From Ferruginibacter sp. (GTDB lineage: Bacteria > Bacteroidota > Bacteroidia > Chitinophagales > Chitinophagaceae), in assembly GCA_025351645.1 (NCBI GenBank), contig JANXVN010000131.1, forward strand, positions 1 to 42,371: DNA of 42,371 nt. The letters are read 5' to 3'. Shown one piece after another: positions 1 to 8,611 of the stretch (the stretch's first letter is position 1; each line of letters starts with the position of its first letter). The notes below the pieces were generated by a model. The model had not been told where the DNA came from. It did no database searches and worked only from the letters and a program-made list of their open reading frames with translations. Both the position numbers and the translations under genes were made by a program.

Positions 1-196
1 CTGCATTGTTTGTAGTGGTACTATTTGCCATAACGTGCGAAGTATCAACCATATTTTTAGAAGAATCTATAGATACTTTGGTATTGTCTCTACCAGATGA
101 ATCGCCACTATTTGTTGAATCTGAACCAGCATTATTACAACTGTAAATAGCTATTGATGCTAATAAAATTGAACTTGTCCTAATTGAAAATTTCAT
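1..196 (-). CDS. Lipoprotein N-terminus, partial (cut by left edge)
   Basis: Reading leftward from the ATG at 194-196 gives 65 open codons up to the window edge, so only the N-terminus is present. The first 20 residues form a lipoprotein signal peptide: K3 and R7, a hydrophobic stretch SILLASIAI, then a Y-S-C lipobox with the lipid-modified Cys at position 20. The mature part is Ser/Thr/Asn/Asp-rich and disordered-looking, as is typical of the tether after a lipidated Cys. The protein probably sits on the outer or inner membrane of the envelope. No function can be assigned because the folded domain lies outside the window. Confidence 0.6.
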   Translation of the reverse strand, partial: MKFSIRTSSILLASIAIYSCNNAGSDSTNSGDSSGRDNTKVSIDSSKNMVDTSHVMANSTTTNNA

Positions 197-550
197 AAAA
201 TTTATAATTTCGTTAAAAATAATTTAAGTAGCCTCTTGGGTAGGCAAAGAAAATATTATGCCACATTTCGCATGTAAAAATTTGATACAAGATTTTATCT
301 CGAACCCTTTACCCATAGACAATAATGTGGTTAAAGATCTCTAAAAAAATAAATACATTGATTCGACGCCCAACCGGCTGCCTTGAGGACTGGCCTGTGA
401 TGCTTGGTATAGCTACTGAGTTAGCCGGGGTAACCAAAAAAGTTAATTAAGAATTAAAAATTAAGAATTAAGAATTTTTTGGTATAGCAGCTTTAAAATG
501 CCATTAGCGCCAACAAAAAACTATAAACAAAAAACTATAGACATTACACC
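197..550. other. Intergenic region carrying dispersed repeat R1
   Basis: No ORF with coding character was found. The stretch lies between the 5' end of the lipoprotein gene and the 3' end of the transporter gene. It is mostly occupied by the dispersed repeat listed separately, with a low-complexity TTAAGAATT tract. No clear hairpin terminator for the hexuronate operon is visible. Confidence 0.5.
354..514. repeat. Dispersed intergenic repeat R1 (family 2)
   Basis: This copy aligns with 10105-10263 (R2) over most of its length. Both have a CGAC...CCGGCTGCC core, then GGCCT.TGA.GCT, then TAGCTA, then a TTAAGAATT-rich tract, and finally an imperfect GGTA..GC ... TTAGCG end. In this copy CCGGCT at 374-379 can pair with AGCCGG at 423-428. 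No transposase is present and no clear terminal inverted repeats were found, so the boundaries are approximate. Confidence 0.5.
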
Positions 551-1855
551 CTAAACCTCTACCCTTCTCATACGTGGCACCAGGTAGTGCATAATAACCC
601 ATGCAAGAATATAGGCGCCTCCGCAGATGAAAAACATAATGTAATAACCTATCTCCACCTTGCCTGTACGCTCAAAATGCACAAACATTTTTTTTTGTAC
701 TAGCAGCGTTAATAAAATGCCACCAACACCGCCAAACAAGCCACCAATACCGGTTACTGCACCAATAGCTTTTTTGGGGAACATGTCGCTGACGATGGTA
801 AAAATATTGGCGCTCCATGCCTGGTGGGCAGATGCTGCCAGCGCTATTACTAAAACTGCCAGCCACATATTTATGCTGCCTGCCAGTTGCGAAAAAATTA
901 TTGGTACAACAAACAGGGCATAAATTAACATGGACATTTTACGGGCCTTAAAAACAGCCCATCCTTTCTTTATAAGGTACATGGGTAACCAACCGCCAAA
1001 AATACTACCTGCAGATGCAATGGTGTACACTAGTGCAACAGGCATAGCTATGGCAGTATCCTGAAGCCCATATTGTTTATGTAAAAAATCGGGCAGCCAA
1101 AAAAGATAAAACCACCAAATGGGATCGGTTAAGAATTTACCAATAGCGAACGCCCATGTTTGTTTAAAGCCAAGCAGCTGCCTCCAGCTAACTTTTTCTC
1201 CGGCATGCTCCGCATCCGCCATTTTTTCATCCAGGTCACTGTTGATATACTTAAACTCTGCATCCGTTAGCCTTTTTTGTTTTGAGGGTATTTCGTAAAA
1301 TATAAACCAGCATATCAACCATACAAAACCAAGGCTTCCTGTAATAATAAACGCAATTTGCCAACTCCAGTGAATGGCTATCCATGGTACGGTTAAAGGC
1401 GCAATAATTGCACCTACATTACTGCCCGAATTAAAGATGCCAGTGGCAAATGCCCTTTCTCTTTTAGGGAACCATTCGGCCGTTGTTTTGATGGCCGCAG
1501 GAAAATTGCCGGACTCGGTAATCCCTAAAAATGCCCTTGCGATCATAAACCCAATTGTACCTGTTGCCAGTGCATGCGCAGCTGCTGAAATACTCCATAA
1601 TATAGTAGCCAATGCATACCCTATTTTTGTTCCAAGCTTATCTATAACCCTTCCTACACCCAGCATGCCGATAGCATAAGACGCTTTAAATGCCAGTTCG
1701 ATATTAGCATAGCTGCTAGAGTCTTTCCAGTTGAAAGCTACGGTGAGCGTAGGTTTCAATAAAGATATCACAGCCCTGTCGAGGTAATTGATGGTGGTGG
1801 CAAAAAATACCAGTGAACAAATCGTCCACCTATATCGTCCAATTGTTTGTTGCAT
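551..1855 (-). CDS. exuT: MFS hexuronate (galacturonate/glucuronate) transporter, ExuT-like
   Basis: A 434-residue major facilitator protein with about 12 membrane segments, the usual length for the anion:cation symporter (ACS) family that includes E. coli ExuT. Family signs are NYLDR at the end of helix 1, the loop 2-3 motif in a variant form (GRVIDKLGTKIG), and the helix 4-5 pattern GITESGNFPAAIKTTAEWFPKRERA, of which RAFLGITESGNFPA is typical of hexuronate permeases. It would import galacturonate or glucuronate across the inner membrane. It lies 93 bp downstream of uxaC on the same strand and is probably the last gene of a uxaB-uxaC-exuT operon. The symbol rests on context plus family. A related sugar acid could be the true substrate. 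Confidence 0.82.
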   Translation of the reverse strand: MQQTIGRYRWTICSLVFFATTINYLDRAVISLLKPTLTVAFNWKDSSSYANIELAFKASYAIGMLGVGRVIDKLGTKIGYALATILWSISAAAHALATGTIGFMIARAFLGITESGNFPAAIKTTAEWFPKRERAFATGIFNSGSNVGAIIAPLTVPWIAIHWSWQIAFIITGSLGFVWLICWFIFYEIPSKQKRLTDAEFKYINSDLDEKMADAEHAGEKVSWRQLLGFKQTWAFAIGKFLTDPIWWFYLFWLPDFLHKQYGLQDTAIAMPVALVYTIASAGSIFGGWLPMYLIKKGWAVFKARKMSMLIYALFVVPIIFSQLAGSINMWLAVLVIALAASAHQAWSANIFTIVSDMFPKKAIGAVTGIGGLFGGVGGILLTLLVQKKMFVHFERTGKVEIGYYIMFFICGGAYILAWVIMHYLVPRMRRVEV

Positions 1856-1948
1856 GGCGGCATTTTATAACTGGTTAGGTAAGTTGCAATCGTTGTAAAT
1901 TTTTATCACTTTTTTGTAATTTTCTATAGCTATGTTTAGGGCATCCTT

Positions 1949-3349
1949 TTACCAGTTGAAATAATTCTTTGCATTGTAGTAACAAATATCCTCTATTATT
2001 TTTCCCGTCCAATCAATATCATTTGGCAACTCGCCTTTTTCAATTTCGCTGCCAAATAAATTACATAGTACTCTTCTAAAATACTCATGGCGAGGGTATG
2101 ATAAAAAGCTTCTTGAATCGGTGACCATACCTACAAATTTGCTAAGCAAACCCATGTTTGATAAAGTGTTTAATTGTGTGGCCATGCCATCTTTCTGATC
2201 TAAAAACCACCAGGCTGCACCCCATTGAATTTTGCCGGCGACTGATCCATCGTTAAAGTTGCCTATCATAGTGGCCATCAATTCATTATCGGCGGGGTTT
2301 AGGTTATACAAAATTGTCTTCGCTAATTTATTCTCTTTATCAAGTACATTTAAAAACTTAGCCAAAGGTTTTGCATGATTAAAATTACCGATAGAATCCC
2401 AGCCTGTATCAGCGCCCAGCCTTGTACTCATTCTGCTATTGTTATTGCGGATGGCGCCAATATGGTATTGTTGTACCCATCCCTTATCAAAATCCCAGCC
2501 TGCAAAAACCAGTAGCAGGGCAGATTTAAACTTCCTGTTATCTGCAAGCGATATTTCTCTACCGGAACGGATAGTATTGAAAATAGCATCAATCTCGCTG
2601 GCAGTAAAATCGTCTGCATAGATTTCTTCCAATCCATGATCGGATATGGTGCAGCCATTCACTGCAAAAAAATCATGGCGATTTTTTAAGGCACCTAAAA
2701 AGTCGGTATAAATAACGATGCTTGTATCAGTTACATTTTCCAATGCCAATATATACTTATTGAAGTTGGCAGCACTATCTACATTCATTGCCGCATCTGG
2801 CCTAAATGCAGGAAGTGCTGTTGTTGCAAAGCCTGCTTTTTTTATTGCCTGATGATGCTGCAGGCTATCCAGGGGGTCATCAGTTGTGCAGACAACTTTC
2901 ACATTCATTTTGCGCAAAAGGCTTTGTACACTATATTCCGGCGATCGTAGTTTCTCAGAACACTGTTCGTAGATACCTTCTGCTGAGCTTTCATTTAATA
3001 TTTCGTGAACATCAAAGTAGCGCTGCAATTCCAGGTGCGTCCAATGATATAGCGGGTTGCGTAACGTAAAAGGCACAGTAGCCGCCCATTGCAAAAACTT
3101 TTCTTTATCGGTTTTATTACCGGTAATAAAACTTTCATCAACACCATTGGCTCGCATGGCACGCCATTTATAGTGGTCGCCGTATAGCCAAATCTGAGTG
3201 AGGTTTTCAAACCGTGTATCGCCTGAAATAGCTGCCGGTGACAGGTGGCAATGGTAATCTATAATGGGCATCTGCCTGGCAAACGAATGATACAACGTTT
3301 GCGCTGTGGTGCTATGCAGCAAAAAATTCTCGTCTAAAAAAGCCTTCAT
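1949..3349 (-). CDS. uxaC: Glucuronate/galacturonate isomerase (uronate isomerase)
   Basis: A 466-residue protein matching the usual length of UxaC, an amidohydrolase-superfamily enzyme. It converts D-glucuronate to D-fructuronate and D-galacturonate to D-tagaturonate in the cytoplasm. The N-terminal metal motif DYHCHLSP (H33 and H35) is clear, followed by FENLTQIWLYGDHYKWRAMR, a family signature. Later blocks such as GADTGWDSIGNF and the C-terminal VTDSRSFLSYPRHEYFRR are also typical. Its start lies 9 bp after the uxaB stop, so the two genes are almost certainly co-transcribed and translationally close. The product of this enzyme, tagaturonate, is the substrate of the uxaB product. Confidence 0.95.
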   Translation of the reverse strand: MKAFLDENFLLHSTTAQTLYHSFARQMPIIDYHCHLSPAAISGDTRFENLTQIWLYGDHYKWRAMRANGVDESFITGNKTDKEKFLQWAATVPFTLRNPLYHWTHLELQRYFDVHEILNESSAEGIYEQCSEKLRSPEYSVQSLLRKMNVKVVCTTDDPLDSLQHHQAIKKAGFATTALPAFRPDAAMNVDSAANFNKYILALENVTDTSIVIYTDFLGALKNRHDFFAVNGCTISDHGLEEIYADDFTASEIDAIFNTIRSGREISLADNRKFKSALLLVFAGWDFDKGWVQQYHIGAIRNNNSRMSTRLGADTGWDSIGNFNHAKPLAKFLNVLDKENKLAKTILYNLNPADNELMATMIGNFNDGSVAGKIQWGAAWWFLDQKDGMATQLNTLSNMGLLSKFVGMVTDSRSFLSYPRHEYFRRVLCNLFGSEIEKGELPNDIDWTGKIIEDICYYNAKNYFNW

Positions 3350-3358
3350 CCTCTTATA

Positions 3359-4882
3359 TTAAATTTCTTGATTTTTATCGGCCATTACCATAGCAACGCT
3401 TGCTCCAGCCGTAATTAAAATTTGCAGCCAGTGTACCACCGCCGTTTTAAAGCCAATAGAAAAAGGCTGTTGCGTTTGCCATATATTTTGATTGCCCAAT
3501 ATTATTTCCACTACTTGTTGATGGTTATTTTCTTTCCATGCTAATGCATACACTGCCGCATTGCTATCATTGATCCAATAGTTGTTTCCATCCAACATCC
3601 CATAATAATTATCGTTGGTACTTTCTTCTCCTTTCATAAATAAAATATGTGCGGCCATGCCTAAAGCCATGCTTACCGGCACTGCTGTAAACAAGCTTTC
3701 GTAGTGTTGTATTACCGTGGCATTCCTTGTATTCATCTTCAAAGAATACTGCATGGTAATACTTATCCATTTATGTTCTATAAAATTATTTTTAAACCGA
3801 TCTAATACCTTACCAGCAAAGGTTACAGCATCTTGCTCACTAATTTCAGCAGAGCATATTGATGGTATAATTTCATTGTACATCAGTTGGTGGATGTAGG
3901 CATAAAACCTTGGGTTATCCATCGCTTCTTTAACAGTAGTAAAACCTGCCAGGTATGCTAAACCGCAACTAAAAGTATGAGCGCCATTTAGCAGCCGCAG
4001 TTTTAATTCCCTAAACTTATTTATACTGGGCGCAATTATTACTCCATTATCATTCAATGCAAAAGATAACATAGTTTTTACTTTTTCGCTATCGGTTTCT
4101 ATTGCCCACAAATAGTAGGGTTCAGCAACTATCATCAAATTATCGGTAAAGCCAACCTGGTTTTCTACCTGTTGTTGTTCAGCCGGCTTTAATTTGCCGG
4201 GTACTATCCTATCAACCAAAGAACTGCAGAAATAGTTGGCATTTTGTATCCAGTTGATGCAGTTAATACCTACATTATTTCGATGCGCTAATTCCACAAC
4301 AATGGATAATAAAATGTTCCCATTATCAGGCAACAGTTCGGTCGGGATGATGGCCATGCCCTTTTCTGCATCTCCATTAAAATGTTTGTACCTGCAACAT
4401 AAAAATGCCAGCAACTTACCGGGGAATGATTGCGGCGGTATTGCCTGTATATCATCATCAGTCAATGAAAGCCCAACTTCTGTTGTATTTGAAATAATTA
4501 CCTGCATATCAGGGCTTGTAGCGCATTTCAAAATTTCTTCCCATTCTACTGCTGCAGATATTACCCTGCTTATAGACGATACTAAGTGATTTTGATTTAC
4601 TTTTTTATCTTCGCTGATGCCTCTTACACATAAGGTATACAAACAATCCTGTTCGTTAAAATCATCGGCAGTACCCGTTGTTGTTGATTTTACAACTACT
4701 ATCCTGCCGTTAAATATATTGTTATTGTTGGCATTATTTATTATAAAATCTGGTAGCCCCCTGAGCAATACGCCAGTTCCAAATTGTAAAACTTTTTCTG
4801 GCAAGCCTGCTACATTTTTGCCAGGCATAACAAGCAAAGGGGTTGGTTTAATGTTGGGGATATTTGCTGTACACAATCGCAT
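3359..4882 (-). CDS. uxaB: Tagaturonate reductase (altronate oxidoreductase)
   Basis: A 507-residue member of the mannitol/polyol dehydrogenase family that reduces D-tagaturonate to D-altronate with NADH. The Rossmann nucleotide-binding loop FGTGVLLRG is near residues 34-42. TEVGL follows around residue 140, and the catalytic block KLRLLNGAHTF (Lys, then Asn-x-x-His) is near residues 293-304. It is the first gene of the uxaB-uxaC-transporter operon. The next step enzymes (altronate dehydratase, KDG kinase and aldolase) are not in the window. The related fructuronate reductase UxuB is the main alternative, but length and the UxaC neighbour favour UxaB. Confidence 0.88.
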   Translation of the reverse strand: MRLCTANIPNIKPTPLLVMPGKNVAGLPEKVLQFGTGVLLRGLPDFIINNANNNNIFNGRIVVVKSTTTGTADDFNEQDCLYTLCVRGISEDKKVNQNHLVSSISRVISAAVEWEEILKCATSPDMQVIISNTTEVGLSLTDDDIQAIPPQSFPGKLLAFLCCRYKHFNGDAEKGMAIIPTELLPDNGNILLSIVVELAHRNNVGINCINWIQNANYFCSSLVDRIVPGKLKPAEQQQVENQVGFTDNLMIVAEPYYLWAIETDSEKVKTMLSFALNDNGVIIAPSINKFRELKLRLLNGAHTFSCGLAYLAGFTTVKEAMDNPRFYAYIHQLMYNEIIPSICSAEISEQDAVTFAGKVLDRFKNNFIEHKWISITMQYSLKMNTRNATVIQHYESLFTAVPVSMALGMAAHILFMKGEESTNDNYYGMLDGNNYWINDSNAAVYALAWKENNHQQVVEIILGNQNIWQTQQPFSIGFKTAVVHWLQILITAGASVAMVMADKNQEI

Positions 4883-5301
4883 TATCTAAAATAGTTTTTG
4901 GAAATTATAGTTGGTAGAACTGTTGCTTTAAGTTGGCAATATGCGTATTAAAGCACCGTAACTTACCCAAATTTATAAGCAGCTTCAAATTACTGTAAAA
5001 TATTCAACTTGGGATGCTTGGCAGGTATTTATTTAACGTTTATCTGCTAATGCCGTTTAATTAAGGGTTTAAATGTTTATGTTTTACCTTACTTAACCCT
5101 AACCTTCTCCAAAAAAGAGAAATGGCCTTGACATAACGGGATTGGTATATGTGCCTCTATCAAAAATTAATTGGTAAATAAATAGTACAAGGCGCTTTAA
5201 CAATTATACGTGGATTGTTAGTTCAATTAAAAAATGGTGATAATTATTAAATACAAAAGTGTAGGTAAATACTTTATTTTGCTATTCAAAAGAGCTTATT
5301 C
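4883..5301. other. Divergent intergenic region between uxaB and the Crp/Fnr gene
   Basis: No gene is seen. It must hold the promoter of the hexuronate operon (leftward) and of the Crp/Fnr gene (rightward). A TAAATTTG -7-like element on the minus strand lies at 4968-4975, but no correctly spaced TTG was found. MITE copy A occupies 5048-5144. Confidence 0.4.
5048..5144 (+). repeat. MITE-like element, copy A (family 1)
   Basis: This 97-bp element has degenerate terminal inverted repeats (TAATGCCGTTTAA on the left, AACGGGATTG on the right). Between them is the family core: a TTTACCTTA...CCCTAACC...TCTCC stretch followed by a purine-rich complement. The 10 bases on each side (5038-5047 GTTTATCTGC and 5145-5154 GTATATGTGC) match at 8 of 10 positions, consistent with an aged target-site duplication. 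Confidence 0.7.
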
Positions 5302-5883
5302 ATGTATCAATTATTGTACGATAAATTTATAAAAAACATTTCTATCAGTGAGGAGGATTTTGAATTTTGTAAAACACTTTTCATCCCAAAGAAATTACGT
5401 AAAAAACAATTTTTATTGCAGGAAGGGGATGTAGCAAAGTACACTGCTTTTGTAAATAAAGGCATTACCCGAACGTTTACCATTGACGATAAAGGTATTG
5501 AGCATATTTTACAATTTGCTGTGGAAGGCTGGTGGATGGGCGACATTTACAGTTTTCTTACCGATGAACCGTCTTTATATAATATGGAAGCGCTGGAAGA
5601 TTGTGAACTACTCTTAATAAATAAACCATCGTGGGACCAGCTGCTTGAAAAAATACCCGCCCTGGAACGCTACTTCCGCATACTGGTGCAAAACAACCTT
5701 ATAGCTACGCAACGCAGGCTAATGGGCACTATGAGCGAAACCGCAGAAGTGAAATATGTTAAGCTCATCAACAATTTTTCCGATGCGGTGCAACGTGTGC
5801 CGCAGCATATGATAGCCAGTTACCTTGGCATTACCCGAGAAACTTTAAGCCGTATCCGTAGCCAAATGGCCAGCCGCAAATAA
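5302..5883 (+). CDS. Crp/Fnr-family transcriptional regulator
   Basis: A 193-residue protein with an N-terminal cyclic-nucleotide-binding-type beta barrel (about residues 25-115, including LLQEGDVAKYTAFVNKGI) and a C-terminal helix-turn-helix (VPQHMIASYLGITRETLSRIRSQ). The cAMP-contacting Arg/Ser motif of true CRP is not evident and there is no Fnr-type Cys cluster. It is therefore one of the many Bacteroidota Crp/Fnr proteins of unknown ligand. It stands at the head of a same-strand run of stress-type genes (Rossmann protein, DoxX, YceI, dioxygenase, GNAT, esterase) and is a good candidate for their regulator. That role is inferred from position only. Confidence 0.85.
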   Translation: MYQLLYDKFIKNISISEEDFEFCKTLFIPKKLRKKQFLLQEGDVAKYTAFVNKGITRTFTIDDKGIEHILQFAVEGWWMGDIYSFLTDEPSLYNMEALEDCELLLINKPSWDQLLEKIPALERYFRILVQNNLIATQRRLMGTMSETAEVKYVKLINNFSDAVQRVPQHMIASYLGITRETLSRIRSQMASRK

Positions 5884-5949
5884 TTTTGTGTGATGTATGT
5901 CAACTTAATTTGTTATCCTAAAGCAATGGAACATCCCTCTACCCTATAG

Positions 5950-5957
5950 TAGCTTTG
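5950..5957 (+). promoter_or_regulatory. Putative Bacteroidota -7 element (TAGCTTTG)
   Basis: TAGCTTTG matches the Bacteroidota -7 consensus TAnnTTTG exactly and lies 20 bases before the ATG at 5978. That would give a short leader. No TTG was found at the expected -33 distance, so this rests on the -7 element alone. Confidence 0.35.
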
Positions 5958-5977
5958 CAATACAAAATAGCACTATA

Positions 5978-6457
5978 ATGGCAGTAAAAAAAACAATAGC
6001 AATTGTTGGGGCAGATGAAGAAAAAGGCATCCTAATTGCAAGTAGGTTATCCGCAGGCAATTATCGTTTATTGCTTTTATCTAACGAACCAGCCACAATA
6101 AACAATGTTGCTGAAGATATAAAAAGGAGGATACCAAATGCAGATGTAGAAATGATAGGCTGCATGAAAGATGGTTGCTGGGAAGCTGACATTATTATAA
6201 TAGCAACCAATACCAATAAACAAAAAGAAGCTGCAGGAAAGATACGTGAAGTTGCCATACAAAAAGTTGTGGTTTGCCTGGCGGATAGTAAAGATGCCCT
6301 TCCATTTGCAGAAGCGGCAGTACAGCAATTGTTTCCCTTTTCTAAGGTGGTAGCCATTTGCAGCAATGCGGAATTAGCAGAGGTTTTTATTACCGGCAAT
6401 GATGATGAAGCGGTAAAAACTGTTGCCTTAATGCTAGGTGTTGCAAGTTACGGCTAA
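5978..6457 (+). CDS. NAD(P)-binding Rossmann protein, F420-oxidoreductase-like
   Basis: A 159-residue protein starting with a beta-strand/loop/helix of Rossmann type (TIAIVGADEEKGILIASRL). A second strand (YRLLLLSNEP) and the EADIIIIATN strand follow, which is the layout of the NADP-dependent F420 oxidoreductase N-terminal domain. The glycine loop is altered (G-A-D-E-E-K-G instead of G-x-G-x-x-G) and the C-terminal part of the usual ~210-residue family is missing. Catalysis is therefore uncertain. It lies 94 bp after the Crp/Fnr gene and may be co-regulated with it. Substrate unknown. Confidence 0.65.
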   Translation: MAVKKTIAIVGADEEKGILIASRLSAGNYRLLLLSNEPATINNVAEDIKRRIPNADVEMIGCMKDGCWEADIIIIATNTNKQKEAAGKIREVAIQKVVVCLADSKDALPFAEAAVQQLFPFSKVVAICSNAELAEVFITGNDDEAVKTVALMLGVASYG

Positions 6458-6565
6458 TAATAAAAAATAATTAGCCAATCATTAGCGGTACAGAAAAACT
6501 TAATCGTAGCAGTAAAAATAACCCCCCTCACTTAGTTTATTCATTTTTCAAATAAAATTTCTTTT

Positions 6566-7021
6566 ATGAACAAAATCACATCGACAAACACCAACAGTTG
6601 GACGCTTTTAATAGCACGCTTAGCTTTAGGGATTACTATTTTGCCACACGGCGCACAAAAATTATTAGGCATGTTTGGCGGCTATGGCTTTACTGGCACC
6701 ATGGGCTTTTTAACTGGCATGAAACACCTGCCTTACATTATTGCCTTACTAGTAATACTGATTGAATTTTTTGGTTCGCTAATGCTGATTTTTGGTACGC
6801 TTACCCGTGTTGCAGCCCTTGGCTTTATTGTACTTTTCACCGGCGTAGTTATCACCTCCCATTTTCAAAATGGGTTTTTTATGAACTGGGCAGGTACGCA
6901 AAAAGGTGAAGGCTTTGAATATTTTATTATGCTGGCAGGCCTTGCTTTGGTAGTACTTATTGGCGGCGGGGGCAAGGCTAGCGTAGATGCTATCATAACA
7001 AATAAGCCAACTAGCACTTAA
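6566..7021 (+). CDS. DoxX-family membrane protein
   Basis: A 151-residue inner-membrane protein with four predicted helices. The diagnostic start is LLIARLALGITILPHGAQKLLGMFGGYG, and LIEFFGSLMLIFGTLTRVAALGF corresponds to the central DoxX helices. DoxX-like proteins often accompany quinone or thiol-stress genes (for example CatD beside ring-cleaving dioxygenases in Bacillus). The downstream dioxygenase-like gene and esterase fit that pattern. The exact reaction is not known for the family, and the link to quinone handling is inferred from neighbours. Confidence 0.85.
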   Translation: MNKITSTNTNSWTLLIARLALGITILPHGAQKLLGMFGGYGFTGTMGFLTGMKHLPYIIALLVILIEFFGSLMLIFGTLTRVAALGFIVLFTGVVITSHFQNGFFMNWAGTQKGEGFEYFIMLAGLALVVLIGGGGKASVDAIITNKPTST

Positions 7022-7048
7022 TAATATTACGTTGTATCACTACAAATA

Positions 7049-7060
7049 AAAAACGTTTTT
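7049..7060. promoter_or_regulatory. 12-bp palindrome upstream of yceI
   Basis: AAAAACGTTTTT is a perfect palindrome in the doxX-yceI gap. It is nested inside a second inverted pair, GTTGTA (7031-7036) and TACAAC (7060-7065). It could be an operator or only AT-rich chance, and nothing else supports a binding protein. Confidence 0.2.
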
Positions 7061-7123
7061 ACAACAACAATCTCACATACTAAAATTAAAGAAATGTCAA
7101 ACACTAAATAGGTTTTTGACCCA

Positions 7124-7627
7124 ATGCACAGCGAAATTACTTTTAAGGTTAAACACCTTATGATTAGCACAGTTACTGGATTTTTTAAAACATTCAATGT
7201 GGAAGCTGAGACTGACGGAGATGATTTTACTACTGTTGCTAATTTTAATTTTACGGCAGATATCGATTCAATAGATACCAATAATGAACAGCGTGACACA
7301 CATTTAAAATACGCCGATTTCTTTAATGCCGTAGCTAATCCTCAATTAAAATTTGTAGGCAATACTTACGAAGCAGACGGCGAAGATGCTACCATAAAAG
7401 GTACCCTAACTATAGCAGGTACTACCCAACCAATTACTTTGCATGCATCATTTGGTGGCATCGTAATTGACCCTTATGGCCAAACGAAAGCTGGCTTTAC
7501 TGTTACTGGCAAACTAAGCCGCAAAGCATTTAACCTAACCTGGAGCGCCGTTACAGAAGCAGGCAATGTTGTGGTAGGCGATGAAATAAAAATAAATGCA
7601 GAAGTGCAATTAATAAAACAACCTTAA
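7124..7627 (+). CDS. YceI-family lipocalin-like protein, N-terminus interrupted by an in-frame amber codon
   Basis: The open frame encodes 167 residues of a YceI domain, a beta-barrel that binds polyisoprenoid-type lipids. Typical blocks are FKVKHLMISTVTGFF, an acidic/ISTNNEQRD-like loop (DTNNEQRDTHLK), FVGNTYEADG, ATIKGTLTIAGTTQPI and FTVTGKLSRKAFNLTW. The same frame extends back to an ATG at 7094: M-S-N-T-K, then TAG (7109-7111), then V-F-D-P-M-H-S. YceI proteins normally have Trp at that place before the D-P-x-H-S motif, so TAG looks like a TGG-to-TAG change. There is no signal peptide, so a cytoplasmic form is likely. Restart at the ATG at 7124 would lose the first beta strand. Confidence 0.8.
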   Translation: MHSEITFKVKHLMISTVTGFFKTFNVEAETDGDDFTTVANFNFTADIDSIDTNNEQRDTHLKYADFFNAVANPQLKFVGNTYEADGEDATIKGTLTIAGTTQPITLHASFGGIVIDPYGQTKAGFTVTGKLSRKAFNLTWSAVTEAGNVVVGDEIKINAEVQLIKQP

Positions 7628-7638
7628 AAATAAACAAG

Positions 7639-8570
7639 ATGGAAAACAAAATTTTAGGGCTGCACCATATTACTGCTATTGCCAATAACGCTAAACGCAA
7701 CCACAGCTTTTACACGAAAGTGCTTGGCTTACGCATGGTAAAAAAAACCGTAAACTTTGATGACCCTGGCACATACCATTTTTATTATGGCGATGGGGGC
7801 GGTACTCCCGGCAGCATACTTACATTTTTTCCGTGGGAAGGCATTGGGCGGGGAAATACAGGTACGGGCATGGCTACGGATATTGGGTACAGTGTGCCAA
7901 AGGGCAGCCTCGAATTTTGGGCCTGCCGCTTTAAGCAATTCGATGTAAAACACAATGAGGCTGCAGAAAGATTTGGTGAACAATTTATGTCTTTCAAGAC
8001 CCTGATGGCTTGAACCTTGACCTTATAATTGCTGGCGGCGAAGATGATAGGATGCCCTGGGTAACAGATGAAGTAAATGCATCCGTTGCTACAAAGGGTT
8101 TTCACAGCATTACTTTAACGGTAAAGAATATTAGCCCAACCGCAACGATACTTACTGATATTTTAGGGTATAGGCAGTTAAGGCAGGAAGGCAGCCGTTA
8201 ACGTTTTATTACTGATGCAACCGGCAATGCTAACGTAGTAGATATTATTGAAGCCCCGGGGTTAGCCGCTGGCAGAAATGCAGCAGGAACCAATCACCAC
8301 GTGGCTTTCAGGGTGAAGAACGATACCATTTTAATGGATTACCGGGAAAAAATTGCCGCTAAAGGAATAGGCATTACACCAAAAATTAACAGGGATTATT
8401 TTTTCTCTTTGTACTTTCGGGAACCAGGCGGCGTATTGTTTGAACTTGCTACAGATAACCCCGGATTTGCGGTAGATGAACCGGCTGATCAGTTAGGCAC
8501 CAGCTTAAAATTGCCTAAGCAATATGAAGCAGCAAGGGCTAAGATAGAATTGGCTTTGCCAAAAATTTAA
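7639..8570 (+). pseudogene. Ring-cleaving dioxygenase-like glyoxalase (VOC) protein, MhqO/MhqA type, disrupted
   Basis: Three adjacent frames together encode one protein of about 310 residues. Residues 1-118 (LGLHHITAIANNAKRNHSFY...) come from 7639. One base is missing in the T-run near 7992, after which FQDPDGLNLDLIIAGGEDD follows in another frame. An in-frame TAA at 8199-8201 interrupts EGSR/RFITDATGNANVVDI. The rest (NHHVAFRVKND...SLYFREPGGVLFELATD) runs to 8570. Two VOC modules with metal-type residues (HHIT in the first half, NHHVAF and FELATD in the second) match the MhqO family linked to hydroquinone or catechol stress. The damage may be genuine or a sequence error. Confidence 0.75.
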
Positions 8571-8611
8571 CCCGGATTTATACAACGTATATTTTTTATT
8601 AAAAAGAAATT

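Noticed and set aside
660-923. Plus-strand frames opposite the transporter, uxaC and uxaB genes
   Set aside because: They are antisense to well-recognised genes and show no family features.
4968-4975. Minus-strand TAAATTTG as the uxaB promoter
   Set aside because: It matches the -7 consensus but lies 86 bases from the start and has no TTG at 19-21 bases. In AT-rich DNA this is weak, so it is mentioned only in the intergenic note.
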